Notes: generated by a model not told the origin, from the sequence alone. DNA of 64,000 bases from Rariglobus hedericola (GCF_007559335.1 NZ_VMBG01000001.1:1426001-1490000); one strand, 5' to 3'. Shown: positions 1 through 10,446, numbered from the stretch's first letter. Program-made: numbers and translations.

Positions 1-161
1 TTGTAGAGCGAGGAAGGCAGTTGGTTGCACGCCTCCATCAGGCGGCACAACGGCGTGAGCTTGCCGAGCAACGCCAGCGCGTTGACGCCAAATTCATGCG
101 CAGGCTCCGAGTCCATCTTGAACAAAAACGGGCGCATTACCTTCTCATAGAAAAAATCCAT
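1..161 (-). CDS. pyrD: Dihydroorotate dehydrogenase (class 2), N-terminal part, cut by window edge
   Basis: Reading leftwards from the ATG at 161 gives 53 codons without a stop, running off the window. The peptide opens MDFFYEKVMRPFLFKMDSEP and continues with AHEFGVNALALLGKL. This matches the N-terminal membrane-associated helices of quinone-linked class 2 PyrD, which oxidises dihydroorotate to orotate in pyrimidine synthesis; the family typically shows an R-P-x-L-F-x-x-D-x-E-x-A-H pattern here. The FMN barrel lies outside the window. The gene is divergent from the next gene, and 162-338 is the shared upstream region. The call rests on a short stretch only. Confidence 0.7.
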   Translation of the reverse strand, partial: MDFFYEKVMRPFLFKMDSEPAHEFGVNALALLGKLTPLCRLMEACNQLPSSLY

Positions 162-338
162 AGATGTGCGCACACTGGTAATCACCGCCCTAAAAATCAA
201 GTATCGCGCCATCCGTTTCCATCTACGTTCCCCACGGGGCCCGCGACAGGCCGGAAAACTTTTCAAGAAAGTTGTTTTCGCGGTTTGACTCCTTCACTCC
301 ACGCGCTCTTTGCTCCGACCAATCTTTCAGAAACCCGT

Positions 339-1154
339 ATGGCAAAATCCTCCGCAACTCTCGACTGGTGCATCGTTCGTCTAGGTGAAGACCACAACTG
401 GTGGGTCGACGAAGTCAGTGACTCCGTCCGTTGGGACGTCGATGGCCTCAGCATCATCGACCCCCGCCAGATGTCCCACCTCATCGACCTCGTCGAGCCC
501 CTGCGCGACTACGGTTTCGACCAGGACATGATGGAAGCCGCGTTTATCGCCTTCCGCATCGAGAAGGAAGCCGGCGAACAACGCGTGCGCCTCAAGCGCG
601 TCAAAGACTCCTTCTTCGAGTCCGAGGAAAAACTCTTCGCCCTAGCCGACATCCTCGACGAAGAAAACGGACCCTACGCCGACCTCTTGGACCATCTCAC
701 CCGCTGCCGCGTGAAGATGCTCAACGACATCTTCGACTTCGAGTCGAAGCTCACCGTCGATGAAGTCGAGGACGAGATCCGCGAAGACCAGAACACCAGT
801 TTCATTGAAGGCAAAGCCATCCACACCTTCGACGAACTCAGCGCGATCCTGGACTACGTCCCCGCCGGCTGGGAATCCGAAGAAGGCGAAGAGCGCGCCA
901 GCAAGGGCGACGACGACATCGACGAAGACGATCTCCCCGACCTCGACGAAGAGGACGAAAAGTCCCTCGAAGGCGACTCTTCCCTCAAGTGGGATGAAGA
1001 TGACGAGGACAAGGACGACGAAGACGGCGTCAAAAAGAAGTCCGGCGACGACGACGAAGACGAGGATTCCGACGACGACGAAAAACCGTCGAAAGACGAT
1101 GATGACGACGACGAGGACGAAAAGCCCAAGCCCGCCAAAAAGAAGAAGCGCTAA
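339..1154 (+). CDS. Hypothetical protein with highly acidic, lysine-punctuated C-terminal tail
   Basis: The protein has 271 residues from the ATG at 339 (MAKSSATLDWCIVRLGEDHNW). The frame is open further upstream, but that extension overlaps the pyrD start region and has no protein-like character. Residues 1 to about 185 look folded, with alternating hydrophobic and charged segments. From about residue 185 the chain is almost entirely Asp, Glu and Lys, ending in a basic cap (PKPAKKKKR). I recognise no family. Acidic tails of this kind occur in histone-like and nucleic-acid-associated proteins, but function is not inferred. A strong terminator follows, so it is probably a single-gene unit. Confidence 0.75.
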   Translation: MAKSSATLDWCIVRLGEDHNWWVDEVSDSVRWDVDGLSIIDPRQMSHLIDLVEPLRDYGFDQDMMEAAFIAFRIEKEAGEQRVRLKRVKDSFFESEEKLFALADILDEENGPYADLLDHLTRCRVKMLNDIFDFESKLTVDEVEDEIREDQNTSFIEGKAIHTFDELSAILDYVPAGWESEEGEERASKGDDDIDEDDLPDLDEEDEKSLEGDSSLKWDEDDEDKDDEDGVKKKSGDDDEDEDSDDDEKPSKDDDDDDEDEKPKPAKKKKR

Positions 1155-1159
1155 ACAAA

Positions 1160-1188
1160 GAGCGGCTCCCCAAAGGAGCCGCTTTTTT
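1160..1188 (+). terminator. Intrinsic terminator after the acidic-tailed gene
   Basis: A 9-bp perfect stem (AGCGGCTCC / GGAGCCGCT) with a 5-nt loop is followed by a run of T. It lies 6 nt after the stop codon. Confidence 0.9.
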
Positions 1189-1234
1189 GTGCCTAAAGGT
1201 GGAGAGCGTTGTCCCTAACGCGCTGGCTCGCCCC

Positions 1235-2245
1235 TCACCTCAACTCCGCCGCCATCTCCTTCGCGAAATAAGTGAGGATCATGTCCGCCCCCGCCCGCTT
1301 GATCGCCAGCAACGACTCGTGGCGCGTCTTTGCCAGATCCAGCCAACCCAGCTGCGATGCCGCCATGATCTGCGCATATTCGCCCGACACTTGATACGCC
1401 GCCACCGGCTTCTTCGTCGCTTCGCGCACCTCACGGATGATGTCCAGATACGCGCCCGCCGGTTTCACCATCAACACATCCGCGCCCTCGGCTTCATCCA
1501 ACGCCACTTCGATCAGCGCCTCGCGCCGATTCGCCGGATTAAGCTGATACGTGCGCTTGTCGAGGCCACGCGTCCCAGCGGCCGCCGCGCTACCCACCGC
1601 ATCACGAAACGGCCCGTAATACGCCGAGGCGAACTTAGCCGAATATGCCATGATCGACGTCTGCGTATTACCCGCAGCATCGAGCGCCTGCCGGATCGCC
1701 CCGATGCGCCCGTCCATCATGTCCGACGGCGCCACAAAATCCACCCCCGCTCCCGCGTGCAGCACCGCCATCTTGGTCAAAATTTCCACCGTGGCATCGT
1801 TCGCCACATCGCCCCCATCCGCCGTCAGCACGCCGTCGTGCCCGTGCGTCGTGTAAGGATCGAGCGCGATGTCCGTCATCACGACCAACTCCGGCAACGC
1901 CTTCTTCACCGCCCGCACCGCGCGCAAAATCAGCGCATCTTCATCCAACGCCGCCGTGCCCGTGTCGTTCTTGAATTTCTTATCCAGCTTCGGAAACAGC
2001 GCCACCGCCGGCACGCCCAGCTTAGCCAGCGCCCGGCATTCTTTGACGAGATCCGCCACGTTGTAGCGCAATACGCCGGGCATCGACGCGATGGCCTCGG
2101 GGGCACCTTTGCCGTCCACCACGAAGAGCGGCGCAATGAAGTCCGCCGGACGCAAAACGGTCTCCTCGACGAGGGAACGCACGGTGGCATTCCGGCGGAG
2201 ACGACGCGGACGATGGGTCAAATCGAGCTTGAAGGCGGCACTCAT
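1235..2245 (-). CDS. hemB: Delta-aminolevulinic acid dehydratase (porphobilinogen synthase)
   Basis: The enzyme condenses two 5-aminolevulinate molecules to porphobilinogen in haem synthesis. The start chosen at 2245 gives MSAAFKLDLTHRPRRLRRN and 336 aa, the normal family length; an open extension to 2320 lacks family similarity. The two Schiff-base lysines are visible: K204 in YSAKFASAYYGPFRD and K261 in LMVKPAGAYLD. The metal-site loop near residues 121-136 reads DIALDPYTTHGHDGVL. It has Asp where zinc-type enzymes have Cys, so this is probably a Mg/K-dependent form. A second haem gene, hemH, lies at 21.4 kb. Confidence 0.95.
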   Translation of the reverse strand: MSAAFKLDLTHRPRRLRRNATVRSLVEETVLRPADFIAPLFVVDGKGAPEAIASMPGVLRYNVADLVKECRALAKLGVPAVALFPKLDKKFKNDTGTAALDEDALILRAVRAVKKALPELVVMTDIALDPYTTHGHDGVLTADGGDVANDATVEILTKMAVLHAGAGVDFVAPSDMMDGRIGAIRQALDAAGNTQTSIMAYSAKFASAYYGPFRDAVGSAAAAGTRGLDKRTYQLNPANRREALIEVALDEAEGADVLMVKPAGAYLDIIREVREATKKPVAAYQVSGEYAQIMAASQLGWLDLAKTRHESLLAIKRAGADMILTYFAKEMAAELR

Positions 2246-2344
2246 GGGAAAATGGACCGCCATCAAAGCACGCCCGGCGCCTCGTCGCCACCCATTTTTC
2301 CCCTTTCCGCCCGCCGCCAAAGCCTGTTAACCGTTACGGCTTCC

Positions 2345-3757
<1,413 letters not shown>

Positions 3758-3822
3758 TCCGACAGCGACCGCTCGGCGCCGCGGCCATTGACCGCCCGAC
3801 GTCCGTTCATCATGAAAACCGC

Positions 3823-4854
3823 ATGCGTTCCATCGGTTCCGACCAGACCTTCATGAAGACGATCACGGCCGGACTCGCGGGCCTGATGCTCGCGACGTCG
3901 GCCAGCGCCCACGAAAAATGGTTTGTCGCCGGACAACCGCCGGCACTGGAACCGAGCGGTTTCATCTCCCCATTCTGCCTCTCGGCCGTAGGAGCCGCCG
4001 TGGCGATCACGCTGGTCGCCGCGTTTTTCTGGCGGAAACGAAACAAGCGCGACCTCATCCCCGGCCCCGAGCGACTCGGCGCGACCGATGAAGGACTCGC
4101 CCGTTTCTACGGTTGGGTCCCCGTCGTGCTCGGCGTTCACTTCGCGGTGCCGCTCTTGGTGCTCGGCGTGCAAGGCCGGCTTTTTTCCCCCAACAACGCG
4201 CCCGCCGCACCGTTGAATTACCTGCTGGGCACCGTCGAGATCGCGATCGCCCTGAGTTTTCTCTACGGCGGACTGACCCGTCTCTTCGCGGTTGCGCTCG
4301 GCCTGCTCTGGGTCGCGGGTGCCGCCTTGCTCGGCTGGGAAATCGCCTTGGAAAATCTCCACTACCTCGGCGTCGCGATCTTCTTCTACTGCACCGGTCG
4401 CGGCCCCTGCTCCATCGACCGCCTGATCTTCCCCAATCTGGAACCCTCCCCCGCGCTCCTCGACCGCGGCATGACCGCGCTGCGCATTTCCATCGGCGCA
4501 GGTTTCGCCTTCGTGGCGCTGACCGAAAAACTGGCCAATCCCGCGCTCGCCCAGCTATTCCTTGAACAACATCAGCTCAACTTCACCGGCGCGCTCGGCC
4601 TGGCCATGTCGGACACCGCGTTCATCTGGTGTGCCGGCACCACCGAACTACTCATCGGCCTCTTCCTGGCCTTCGGGATTTTCCCGCGCACGATCATCAT
4701 CGCCGCCTGGGGCGTCATCAACCTCACGCTCACCCTCTTCAGCTGGGTCGAACTCGTCGGACACCTGCCCATTTACGGCATCATGGCGGTCCTGCTGGTC
4801 TGGGCGCCGTCCGAAAAGACCACCATCCTCTGGCGCCGCGGCATCGCGCGTTGA
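3823..4854 (+). CDS. DoxX-like multi-pass membrane protein with signal peptide
   Basis: 343 aa from 3823; an alternative start at 3853 (MKTITAGLAGLMLATSASAHEKWF) gives a cleaner signal peptide. After a predicted cleavage at ASA-HEKWF the protein carries about eight hydrophobic segments, in two blocks of four. The second block (about 215-335) has DoxX-type features: a small-residue-rich first helix with FVALTEKLANPALAQ, then FIWCAGTTELLIGLFL. The HEKWF start after the signal is seen in other membrane proteins of this class. The physiological role is unknown. It lies between cysS and thrS on the same strand without obvious coupling. Confidence 0.65.
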   Translation: MRSIGSDQTFMKTITAGLAGLMLATSASAHEKWFVAGQPPALEPSGFISPFCLSAVGAAVAITLVAAFFWRKRNKRDLIPGPERLGATDEGLARFYGWVPVVLGVHFAVPLLVLGVQGRLFSPNNAPAAPLNYLLGTVEIAIALSFLYGGLTRLFAVALGLLWVAGAALLGWEIALENLHYLGVAIFFYCTGRGPCSIDRLIFPNLEPSPALLDRGMTALRISIGAGFAFVALTEKLANPALAQLFLEQHQLNFTGALGLAMSDTAFIWCAGTTELLIGLFLAFGIFPRTIIIAAWGVINLTLTLFSWVELVGHLPIYGIMAVLLVWAPSEKTTILWRRGIAR

Positions 4855-4955
4855 TCGCCCTGCCCGCCGCCTTGCTTGACGGGCGGCGCGTCGCCTCGCC
4901 AAGCTACCCGTTCGACCCTGCAATCGTAGGCAGGATCGTTTAAACACCACACGCC

Positions 4956-6893
4956 ATGTCCCACGTTATGTCCCCGCTCGAAGAGCTCCGCCACTCCGCC
5001 TCGCACATCCTCGCGACGGCCATCTTGCGCATCTATCCCGATGCCAAACTCGACATCGGACCGCCCACCGACACCGGCTTTTACTACGACATCGATCTCG
5101 ATAAAAAACTCACCCTCGACGATCTCCCGGCCCTCGAAGCCGAGATGAAAAAAATCGCCGGTGAAAATCAGGCCTTCTACCGCAAGGAAGTCTCCCGCGA
5201 AGAAGCCGTCGAGATCATCACCTCCCGCGGACAAGAGCGCTACAAACTCGGCCGTCTCGCCGACATTCCCGAAGGCGAACAAATCTCCTTCTACCAAAAC
5301 GGCGAGTTCATGGACCTCTGCGCCGGCACGCACATCCGCTACTCCGCGAAACTGAAAGCCTTCAAGCTCCTCTCCATCGCCGGCGCCTACCACCGCGGCG
5401 ACGAGAAGAACAAGCAGCTCCAGCGCATCTACGGCACCGCCTTCCCCACCAAGGAAGAACTCGCCCAATTCCTCGAACGCCAAGAGCAGGCCAAGGCCCG
5501 CGACCACCGCAAGCTCGGCAAGGAACTCCAGCTTTTCCACATCGACGAAGACGTCGGCCAGGGCCTCATCCTCTGGACGCCCAACGGCGCGGTCATCCGC
5601 CAGGAGTTGCAGGACTTCATCGGCGGCGAACTCCGCAAGCAGGGCTACTCGCAAGTCTTCACGCCGCACATCGGCAAGCTCGCGCTCTACAAGACCTCCG
5701 GTCACTTCCCCTACTACAAGGAGTCGCAATTCCCCGCCATCCCCGAGCCCGACCAGCTCGCGCAAATCGCCTCCGAAGGCTGCGGCTGCGCCGAGATGAC
5801 CGCCCGCCTCGAAGCCGTGTCCGCGCACTTCGCCGCCGGCATTAACGAGCGCGCCGGTAAGGAAGTCATCGGTGCCGAGCGTGTGATGGACCCGACCAAG
5901 CTCCTCGACGGCTTCATGCTGAAGCCGATGAACTGCCCCCATCACATCAAGATCTTCGCCTCGCAGCCGCACTCCTACCGCGACCTTCCCGTGCGCCTCG
6001 CCGAGTTCGGCACCGTTTATCGCTGGGAGCAGTCCGGCGAACTCAACGGCATGACGCGCGTCCGCGGCTTCACGCAGGACGACGCCCACCTCTTCTGCAC
6101 GCAGGAGCAGGTCGCCGCCGAAATCCAAGGCTGTCTCACGCTCGTCAAAACCGTGCTCACCACGCTCGGCATGTCCGACTACCGCGTGCGCGTCGGCCTC
6201 CGCGACCCCGACGGCAAGAAATTCGCCGGCAACCCCGAGCAGTGGGACCTCGCCGAAAACGCCTGCCGCGACGCCGCCAAGACCCTCGGCGTTCCTTTCA
6301 CCGAGGAGCCCGGCGAGGCCGCGTTCTACGGACCGAAGATCGACTTCGTCATCAAAGACGTGATCGGCCGCGAATGGCAGCTCGGCACCGTCCAGGTGGA
6401 CTACGTTCTCCCCGTGCGTTTCGACCTGCACTACATCGGCGCCGACAACGAAAAACACCGCCCCGTGATGATTCACCGCGCGCCCTTCGGCTCGATGGAA
6501 CGTTTCTGCGGCGTGCTCATCGAACACTTCGCCGGCGACTTCCCCGTGTGGCTCGCCCCCGAGCAAGTGCGCCTCGCGCCCATCAGCGACAAGATTGGCG
6601 ACTACGGTCCGCAACTGCTCAAGCAACTCCGCGACGCCGGCATCCGTGCCACGCTCGACGACCGCAACGAAAAGCTCGGCGCCAAACTCCGCCGCGCCGA
6701 ACTGGACAAGATTCCCTACACGCTCGTCCTCGGCGGCAAGGAAGCCGAAACGCTCTCCGTCAGCGTCCGCAGCCGCGCCAAAGGCGACGAAGGCACGATG
6801 CTCTTCGCCGACTACCTCACGCGCGTAGTGGACGAAATCAAAACCCGCGCCCTGCCGGTGAAGATCGAGCGCACCCTCGAAAAGAAGGCCTAA
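4956..6893 (+). CDS. thrS: Threonyl-tRNA synthetase lacking the N-terminal TGS domain
   Basis: Charges tRNA-Thr; 645 aa from 4956, or 641 from 4968. The chain starts directly in the editing (SAD) domain: H13-SAS-H17 and the partner motif DLCAGTHI near residues 119-126, so editing looks intact. The catalytic core shows zinc ligands in PMNCPHH, TQDDAHLFC and HRAPFGSMER, and the anticodon-binding domain ends the protein. The roughly 60-residue TGS domain common in bacterial ThrRS is absent, and no upstream in-frame start could restore it. A small insertion (about 265-310, EGCGCAEMTARLEAV) precedes motif 2. A TPR gene follows after 8 bp. Confidence 0.95.
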   Translation: MSHVMSPLEELRHSASHILATAILRIYPDAKLDIGPPTDTGFYYDIDLDKKLTLDDLPALEAEMKKIAGENQAFYRKEVSREEAVEIITSRGQERYKLGRLADIPEGEQISFYQNGEFMDLCAGTHIRYSAKLKAFKLLSIAGAYHRGDEKNKQLQRIYGTAFPTKEELAQFLERQEQAKARDHRKLGKELQLFHIDEDVGQGLILWTPNGAVIRQELQDFIGGELRKQGYSQVFTPHIGKLALYKTSGHFPYYKESQFPAIPEPDQLAQIASEGCGCAEMTARLEAVSAHFAAGINERAGKEVIGAERVMDPTKLLDGFMLKPMNCPHHIKIFASQPHSYRDLPVRLAEFGTVYRWEQSGELNGMTRVRGFTQDDAHLFCTQEQVAAEIQGCLTLVKTVLTTLGMSDYRVRVGLRDPDGKKFAGNPEQWDLAENACRDAAKTLGVPFTEEPGEAAFYGPKIDFVIKDVIGREWQLGTVQVDYVLPVRFDLHYIGADNEKHRPVMIHRAPFGSMERFCGVLIEHFAGDFPVWLAPEQVRLAPISDKIGDYGPQLLKQLRDAGIRATLDDRNEKLGAKLRRAELDKIPYTLVLGGKEAETLSVSVRSRAKGDEGTMLFADYLTRVVDEIKTRALPVKIERTLEKKA

Positions 6894-6901
6894 GTCCCGA
6901 A

Positions 6902-7381
6902 ATGTCCGACTGGAAACCCGAACTCGACGCCATCGTCGGCGCCCGCCACAGCGGACGCGCCGACCATGTGCCCGACTTGCTGCGTAAGATGGACGCGCGT
7001 TTCCCCAACGTCGCAGAAATCAACTACCAGCTCGCGTGGACGCTCGACACCGCCGGCAAGCCCGCCGACGCCCTGCCCCACTACGAAAAAGCCGTCGCGC
7101 TCGGCCTTGAGCCCAACGAACACGCCAACGCCTTGATCGGCCTCGCGACCACGTTGCGCACCCTGGGCAAACCCGCCCGCGCCGCCGACGTGCTTCGCTC
7201 GGGACAACTCCAGTTCCCCGACAACCGCGAATTCGACGTCTTCCTCTCGCTCGCGCTGCACGACCTCGGCGACCACGCCGAAGCTCTGCGCTTGGCGCTC
7301 CTCGCGCTCTGCGACACATCCGAAGATCCCGGACTCACCGCGCACCAGCGCGCGATCCGTTACGCGGCCGGACGTCTCTGA
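6902..7381 (+). CDS. Small tetratricopeptide-repeat protein
   Basis: 159 aa, starting at 6902, 8 bp after the thrS stop, so probably co-transcribed. At least three TPR-like helix pairs can be seen: NYQLAWTLDTAGKPADALPHYEKAV, then a unit around NALIGLATTLRTLGKPARA, then VFLSLALHDLGDHAEALRLALLAL (positions about 40-140). There is no signal peptide, so it is probably cytoplasmic. The partner is unknown. A hairpin follows the stop codon. Confidence 0.8.
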   Translation: MSDWKPELDAIVGARHSGRADHVPDLLRKMDARFPNVAEINYQLAWTLDTAGKPADALPHYEKAVALGLEPNEHANALIGLATTLRTLGKPARAADVLRSGQLQFPDNREFDVFLSLALHDLGDHAEALRLALLALCDTSEDPGLTAHQRAIRYAAGRL

Positions 7382-7393
7382 GACGACCCAGCT

Positions 7394-7427
7394 AAAATCG
7401 TCCGGGCGGATTCACCGCCCGGACGAT
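7394..7427 (-). terminator. Hairpin between convergent genes, terminator for the minus-strand small gene
   Basis: A 13-bp perfect stem (ATCGTCCGGGCGG with its complement) and a 5-nt loop. On the minus strand it is followed by TTTTAG. The plus side has no T run but may still slow readthrough from the TPR gene. Confidence 0.75.
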
Positions 7428-7437
7428 CCGTTAGCAC

Positions 7438-7629
7438 TTACCTGCGGCTGCGATCTATCAAAGCGCCGATGATATAACCGGTGATACCGGCCGCGATCGC
7501 GTTGGAATACCAACGACCGATCACCAGAGTTGCCACCAGCCCGAGTAAGATGCCGATAAAGCATCCCCACGCGCTGAATAACGATTCACCGGAAGATGAA
7601 TCGGATTTTAGAGGAGTCACATTTTTCAT
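7438..7629 (-). CDS. Small two-helix membrane protein
   Basis: 63 aa from the ATG at 7629 (MKNVTPLKSDSSSGESLFSA). A polar head is followed by two hydrophobic segments, about 20-37 (FIGILLGLVATLVIG) and 42-57 (AIAAGITGYIIGALI), and a basic tail. The second segment has Gly spacing like a glycine zipper. No family is recognised. An open extension to 7680 is unlikely to be used. Confidence 0.6.
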   Translation of the reverse strand: MKNVTPLKSDSSSGESLFSAWGCFIGILLGLVATLVIGRWYSNAIAAGITGYIIGALIDRSRR

Positions 7630-7724
7630 TTTTTCGAGAGAGCGGTGCCATGCACCATTAACCCGCGAACACGCGGGCATACTGTGGAATTCGTTTAAAC
7701 CAACTGATCCCCGTCCTCGAAAAA

Positions 7725-8060
7725 TCAGACCCTCAACTCAATCACTCCGACCCAAGGAACCTGCTCCAGGTCCGGGGCCTCCGGACATCTGAGAAAACCT
7801 GCGCTCGTGTTTCCGGTAAAACGCACCACGTCGTTACCATCGGCCGCCGCGTGCGGCCACATCGGCTCAATACTACGGTGCTTTGCCTCACACTTTACCG
7901 GCTCCGAGACAGACACCGCCGGCAGGACCCTCGACGCACTGCGTGCTTTTCCAAAAACCGCCTCACCTGAGACGGCCAGCGACGGCCTGTCGTCCACGCA
8001 GGCCAGGCCTGCGCACCACAACAGGCACGCCATCCACAAAGAAATCACAGGAACGGACAT
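7725..8060 (-). CDS. Small secreted protein of unknown function
   Basis: 111 aa starting 18 bp after the antiporter stop, so probably in the same transcript. Residues 1-21 (MSVPVISLWMACLLWCAGLAC) look like a signal peptide, possibly a poor lipobox. The remainder is soluble, with Cys near 58 and 91, and ends VGVIELRV. Overlapping plus-strand frames look less protein-like. No family is recognised; I keep the call because of the signal peptide and operon spacing. Confidence 0.45.
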   Translation of the reverse strand: MSVPVISLWMACLLWCAGLACVDDRPSLAVSGEAVFGKARSASRVLPAVSVSEPVKCEAKHRSIEPMWPHAAADGNDVVRFTGNTSAGFLRCPEAPDLEQVPWVGVIELRV

Positions 8061-8078
8061 GACGTTAAACGCCCGCTC

Positions 8079-9836
8079 TTAATGAGCCACCGCAAGTTCG
8101 CGACGAATGCGAACCACCTCCGCCTCGATGCGCGCCTGCGGAGCCTGCACTTCGGTGAGCAACACCTCGGCCAGCCCCACTGCTGACTCGGCTTCATCGT
8201 AGCTGATCACCATGGCTCCCGCGTCCTCCAACGCCTCGCGTTCACGCAGATAACGGGCGCGCGTCAGCACACGAATGTGAGGATTAAGAGCACGCGCAGC
8301 CGTGATCACCGCGATCGCTACATCGGTCTTTGGCAGTGTCACCACAAGGTAGGATGCCGACTTGATACCCGCTTCCTGCAGCAATGCACCGCGGGTAGCA
8401 TCACCGTAGAGTGCGCGCCGTCCGGCGCCTTGCAGCTCCAGCACCGTGTCGATGTTCGTTTCGATGATCGTCGGATCGATTTTAAATTCACCGAGCAGAC
8501 GCGTGAGCGTCTGCCCCACCGGACCATAGCCGATCACGATCGCCTTGACGGCCGAATCCGACGGCGCCGTATCCGACATCGCTGCGTTAACGCCCAGACC
8601 TCGGGCCTCGCTCCCCCGATTTACCAAGCTCGCCAAACGTGGGTGCTTTTGCACCCAAGGCTCCAGCGCCAGCAGGCCCTTGAACAACGCAGGATTGATG
8701 CTGATCGAAAAAATCGCGCCTGCGACCAGCACGTCGTGGCCTTCGCCCGGCATGAGCTTCAGCGACTTCGCCAGCTCGGCCAGAATGAATGAAAACTCAC
8801 CAATCTGCGCGAGGCCACCCGCCACCGTAAGTCCCGTGCGCAAAGAACGCCCGCTAACGATGACAATCAACAGCGCAACCACCGGCTTCACGACGACGAT
8901 GATCGCAAACACCCCGAGAACCAACCCAGGCGCTTTCCACAGGATCGAGTAGTCGAAGAACATGCCGACCGAAACGAAGAACAACACCGCAAACGCATCG
9001 CGCATCGGCAACGCATCCGCACCCGCCTGATGGCTGACTTTGGATTGGCCGACCATCATGCCGGCCAGAAATGCACCCAGCGCCATCGAGGCGTCAAAAA
9101 TCAAATAAGATAACACCGCCACGGCCATCGCCATCACTAGCACAGTGAGCGTGAACAACTCGGGTGAACGCAGGCGCGTTACCCGCAGCAAAAGCCACGG
9201 CACAAACTTCGCTCCAGCCAAGGCGACAACTCCGCCCAATAAAACCAGTTTCAACACGGCTATACCGAGCGCCGCCCAGATGCTGGAGCCTTCGGCAACC
9301 GCCGCATCCACGGCACCGGAAGCCGCCAAGGCGGGCAGCATCACCAGCACGAGCACCGTGATGATATCCTCGACGACCAGCCAGCCGATGGCCACATGCC
9401 CCTCCGGCGTGTCAACAAGGCCATGATCCATGAGCACGCGCAGCAGCACGACGGTGCTGGCCACCGACGTGGCGGCGCCGAGCACGAGACCGCTCTTCCA
9501 ATCAAACCCCGCGGCGATTGCCACGCCCAGACAGCATACCGTCGCCGCCGCGCTTTGGCCCAGCGCTCCGGGCACCGCGATTTTACGCACCGCGAGCAAA
9601 TCTTTGAGGTGAAAATGAAGGCCTACGCCGAACATCAGCAAGATCACGCCGATCTCCGCGAGCTGCGACGCCAGCGCTGCGTTGCCCACAAAACCGGGCG
9701 TATGCGGTCCCACCATAAGACCGCCCAAAAGGTATCCGACAATCGGTGACAGACCGATACGTTTGGCCAAAAGGCCAAAGACGAGCGCCGCGGTAAGACC
9801 GAAGGCGATCGTAGTGATAAGCGAAATATCGTGCAT
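8079..9836 (-). CDS. ybaL: CPA2-family K+/H+ antiporter with TrkA-N domain (YbaL/KefB-like)
   Basis: 585 aa from the ATG at 9836 (MHDISLITTIAFGLTAALVF). An N-terminal membrane domain of about 12 helices (1-390) contains the CPA2 features GLSPIVGYLLGGLMVGP and ATSVASTVVLLRVL. A cytoplasmic RCK/TrkA-N domain (about 410-530) has the nucleotide-binding motif VIGYGPVGQTLTRLL. This suggests nucleotide-gated monovalent cation/proton antiport. The symbol is by resemblance; KefB/KefC-type is the alternative. Small exported proteins lie on each side on the same strand. It may complement Kdp at 33-41 kb in potassium balance, which is inference. Confidence 0.88.
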   Translation of the reverse strand: MHDISLITTIAFGLTAALVFGLLAKRIGLSPIVGYLLGGLMVGPHTPGFVGNAALASQLAEIGVILLMFGVGLHFHLKDLLAVRKIAVPGALGQSAAATVCCLGVAIAAGFDWKSGLVLGAATSVASTVVLLRVLMDHGLVDTPEGHVAIGWLVVEDIITVLVLVMLPALAASGAVDAAVAEGSSIWAALGIAVLKLVLLGGVVALAGAKFVPWLLLRVTRLRSPELFTLTVLVMAMAVAVLSYLIFDASMALGAFLAGMMVGQSKVSHQAGADALPMRDAFAVLFFVSVGMFFDYSILWKAPGLVLGVFAIIVVVKPVVALLIVIVSGRSLRTGLTVAGGLAQIGEFSFILAELAKSLKLMPGEGHDVLVAGAIFSISINPALFKGLLALEPWVQKHPRLASLVNRGSEARGLGVNAAMSDTAPSDSAVKAIVIGYGPVGQTLTRLLGEFKIDPTIIETNIDTVLELQGAGRRALYGDATRGALLQEAGIKSASYLVVTLPKTDVAIAVITAARALNPHIRVLTRARYLREREALEDAGAMVISYDEAESAVGLAEVLLTEVQAPQARIEAEVVRIRRELAVAH

Positions 9837-9949
9837 AAAAACGAATTGAGAAACCAACCATGAACACCCGCACAATCGCTGCGCGGGCTAACTACCAGAT
9901 AACACGCCGGAACACATTTACCTGTCCGGCGCCCTCCCTGCTGGTTTTC

Positions 9950-10291
9950 TCAAACGTGCATCACGACCCGGCCGGTCAACGTCGGCGGCGGGGGAATATC
10001 CGCTCGCAAACGGATAAAAGCAGGAACCGGAATTCCCCAAACCAGCGGAGCAACCGGTGTCAGCACCGACATTTCCGAACGGGGATCAATACCTGCAAAA
10101 GTCGGCGCAATCCGGCGCACGAGCACGCAGGAAGAAATCTGAGCCTTATATGAATCGATGCGCGACTCACCTTGGACTCCATCGGGTGCGCCCGCACAAT
10201 GTTTTGAAAAATCCATCAGGTCCGCAGCCTTCCCCATCGTCAGCCAAGAGGTGACGATCATGAGAATGAAAAGCGGATAGAAACGGTGCAC
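9950..10291 (-). CDS. Small exported protein of unknown function
   Basis: 113 aa with a clear signal peptide (MHRFYPLFILMIVTSWLTMG, cleavage near KAA-DLM). The mature part has two Cys (about 32 and 55) and a Pro-rich C-terminus (IPPPPTLTGRVV). It lies upstream of the antiporter gene on the same strand with a gap of 113 bp. It loosely resembles the 7725-8060 protein in size, export and a C-terminal beta-like segment, but I cannot show homology by eye. Function unknown. Confidence 0.5.
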   Translation of the reverse strand: MHRFYPLFILMIVTSWLTMGKAADLMDFSKHCAGAPDGVQGESRIDSYKAQISSCVLVRRIAPTFAGIDPRSEMSVLTPVAPLVWGIPVPAFIRLRADIPPPPTLTGRVVMHV

Positions 10292-10412
10292 GCCCCCATC
10301 GAATGCCGGGGAAAACTGCTGTCAAGGCGGGGAGGCAATTCGGCGCATGCACCGCACGTATCCGACAAAAATCATCACGAAACGCGTATTCTTCGAGAGG
10401 CAAAATCCATCC

Positions 10413-10446
10413 ACAAAAAAGGCCCCGTCTTTCGACGGGGCCTTTT
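10413..10446 (-). terminator. Terminator of the amtB-glnK operon
   Basis: A 9-bp stem GGCCCCGTC/GACGGGGCC with a 4-nt loop. On the minus strand it is followed by TTTTTT; the plus side also has CCTTTTGTTT, so it may work in both directions. It lies 32 nt after the glnK stop. Confidence 0.9.

Noticed and set aside
1187-2344. N-terminal extension of cysS by 386 codons
   Set aside because: The extension is antisense to hemB and Arg/His-rich; the cysS family begins at 2345.
4773-6626. A 617-codon minus-strand open frame opposite thrS
   Set aside because: Antisense of thrS, Val/Gly/Glu-rich shadow without motifs. Similar shadows opposite kdpC/kdpD (37482-39263), the RND permease (28952-30160 and 30209-31969) and gpmI were rejected for the same reason.
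7807-8082. Plus-strand open frame opposite the small exported protein
   Set aside because: No signal peptide or family pattern; the minus-strand frame has a signal peptide and operon spacing.
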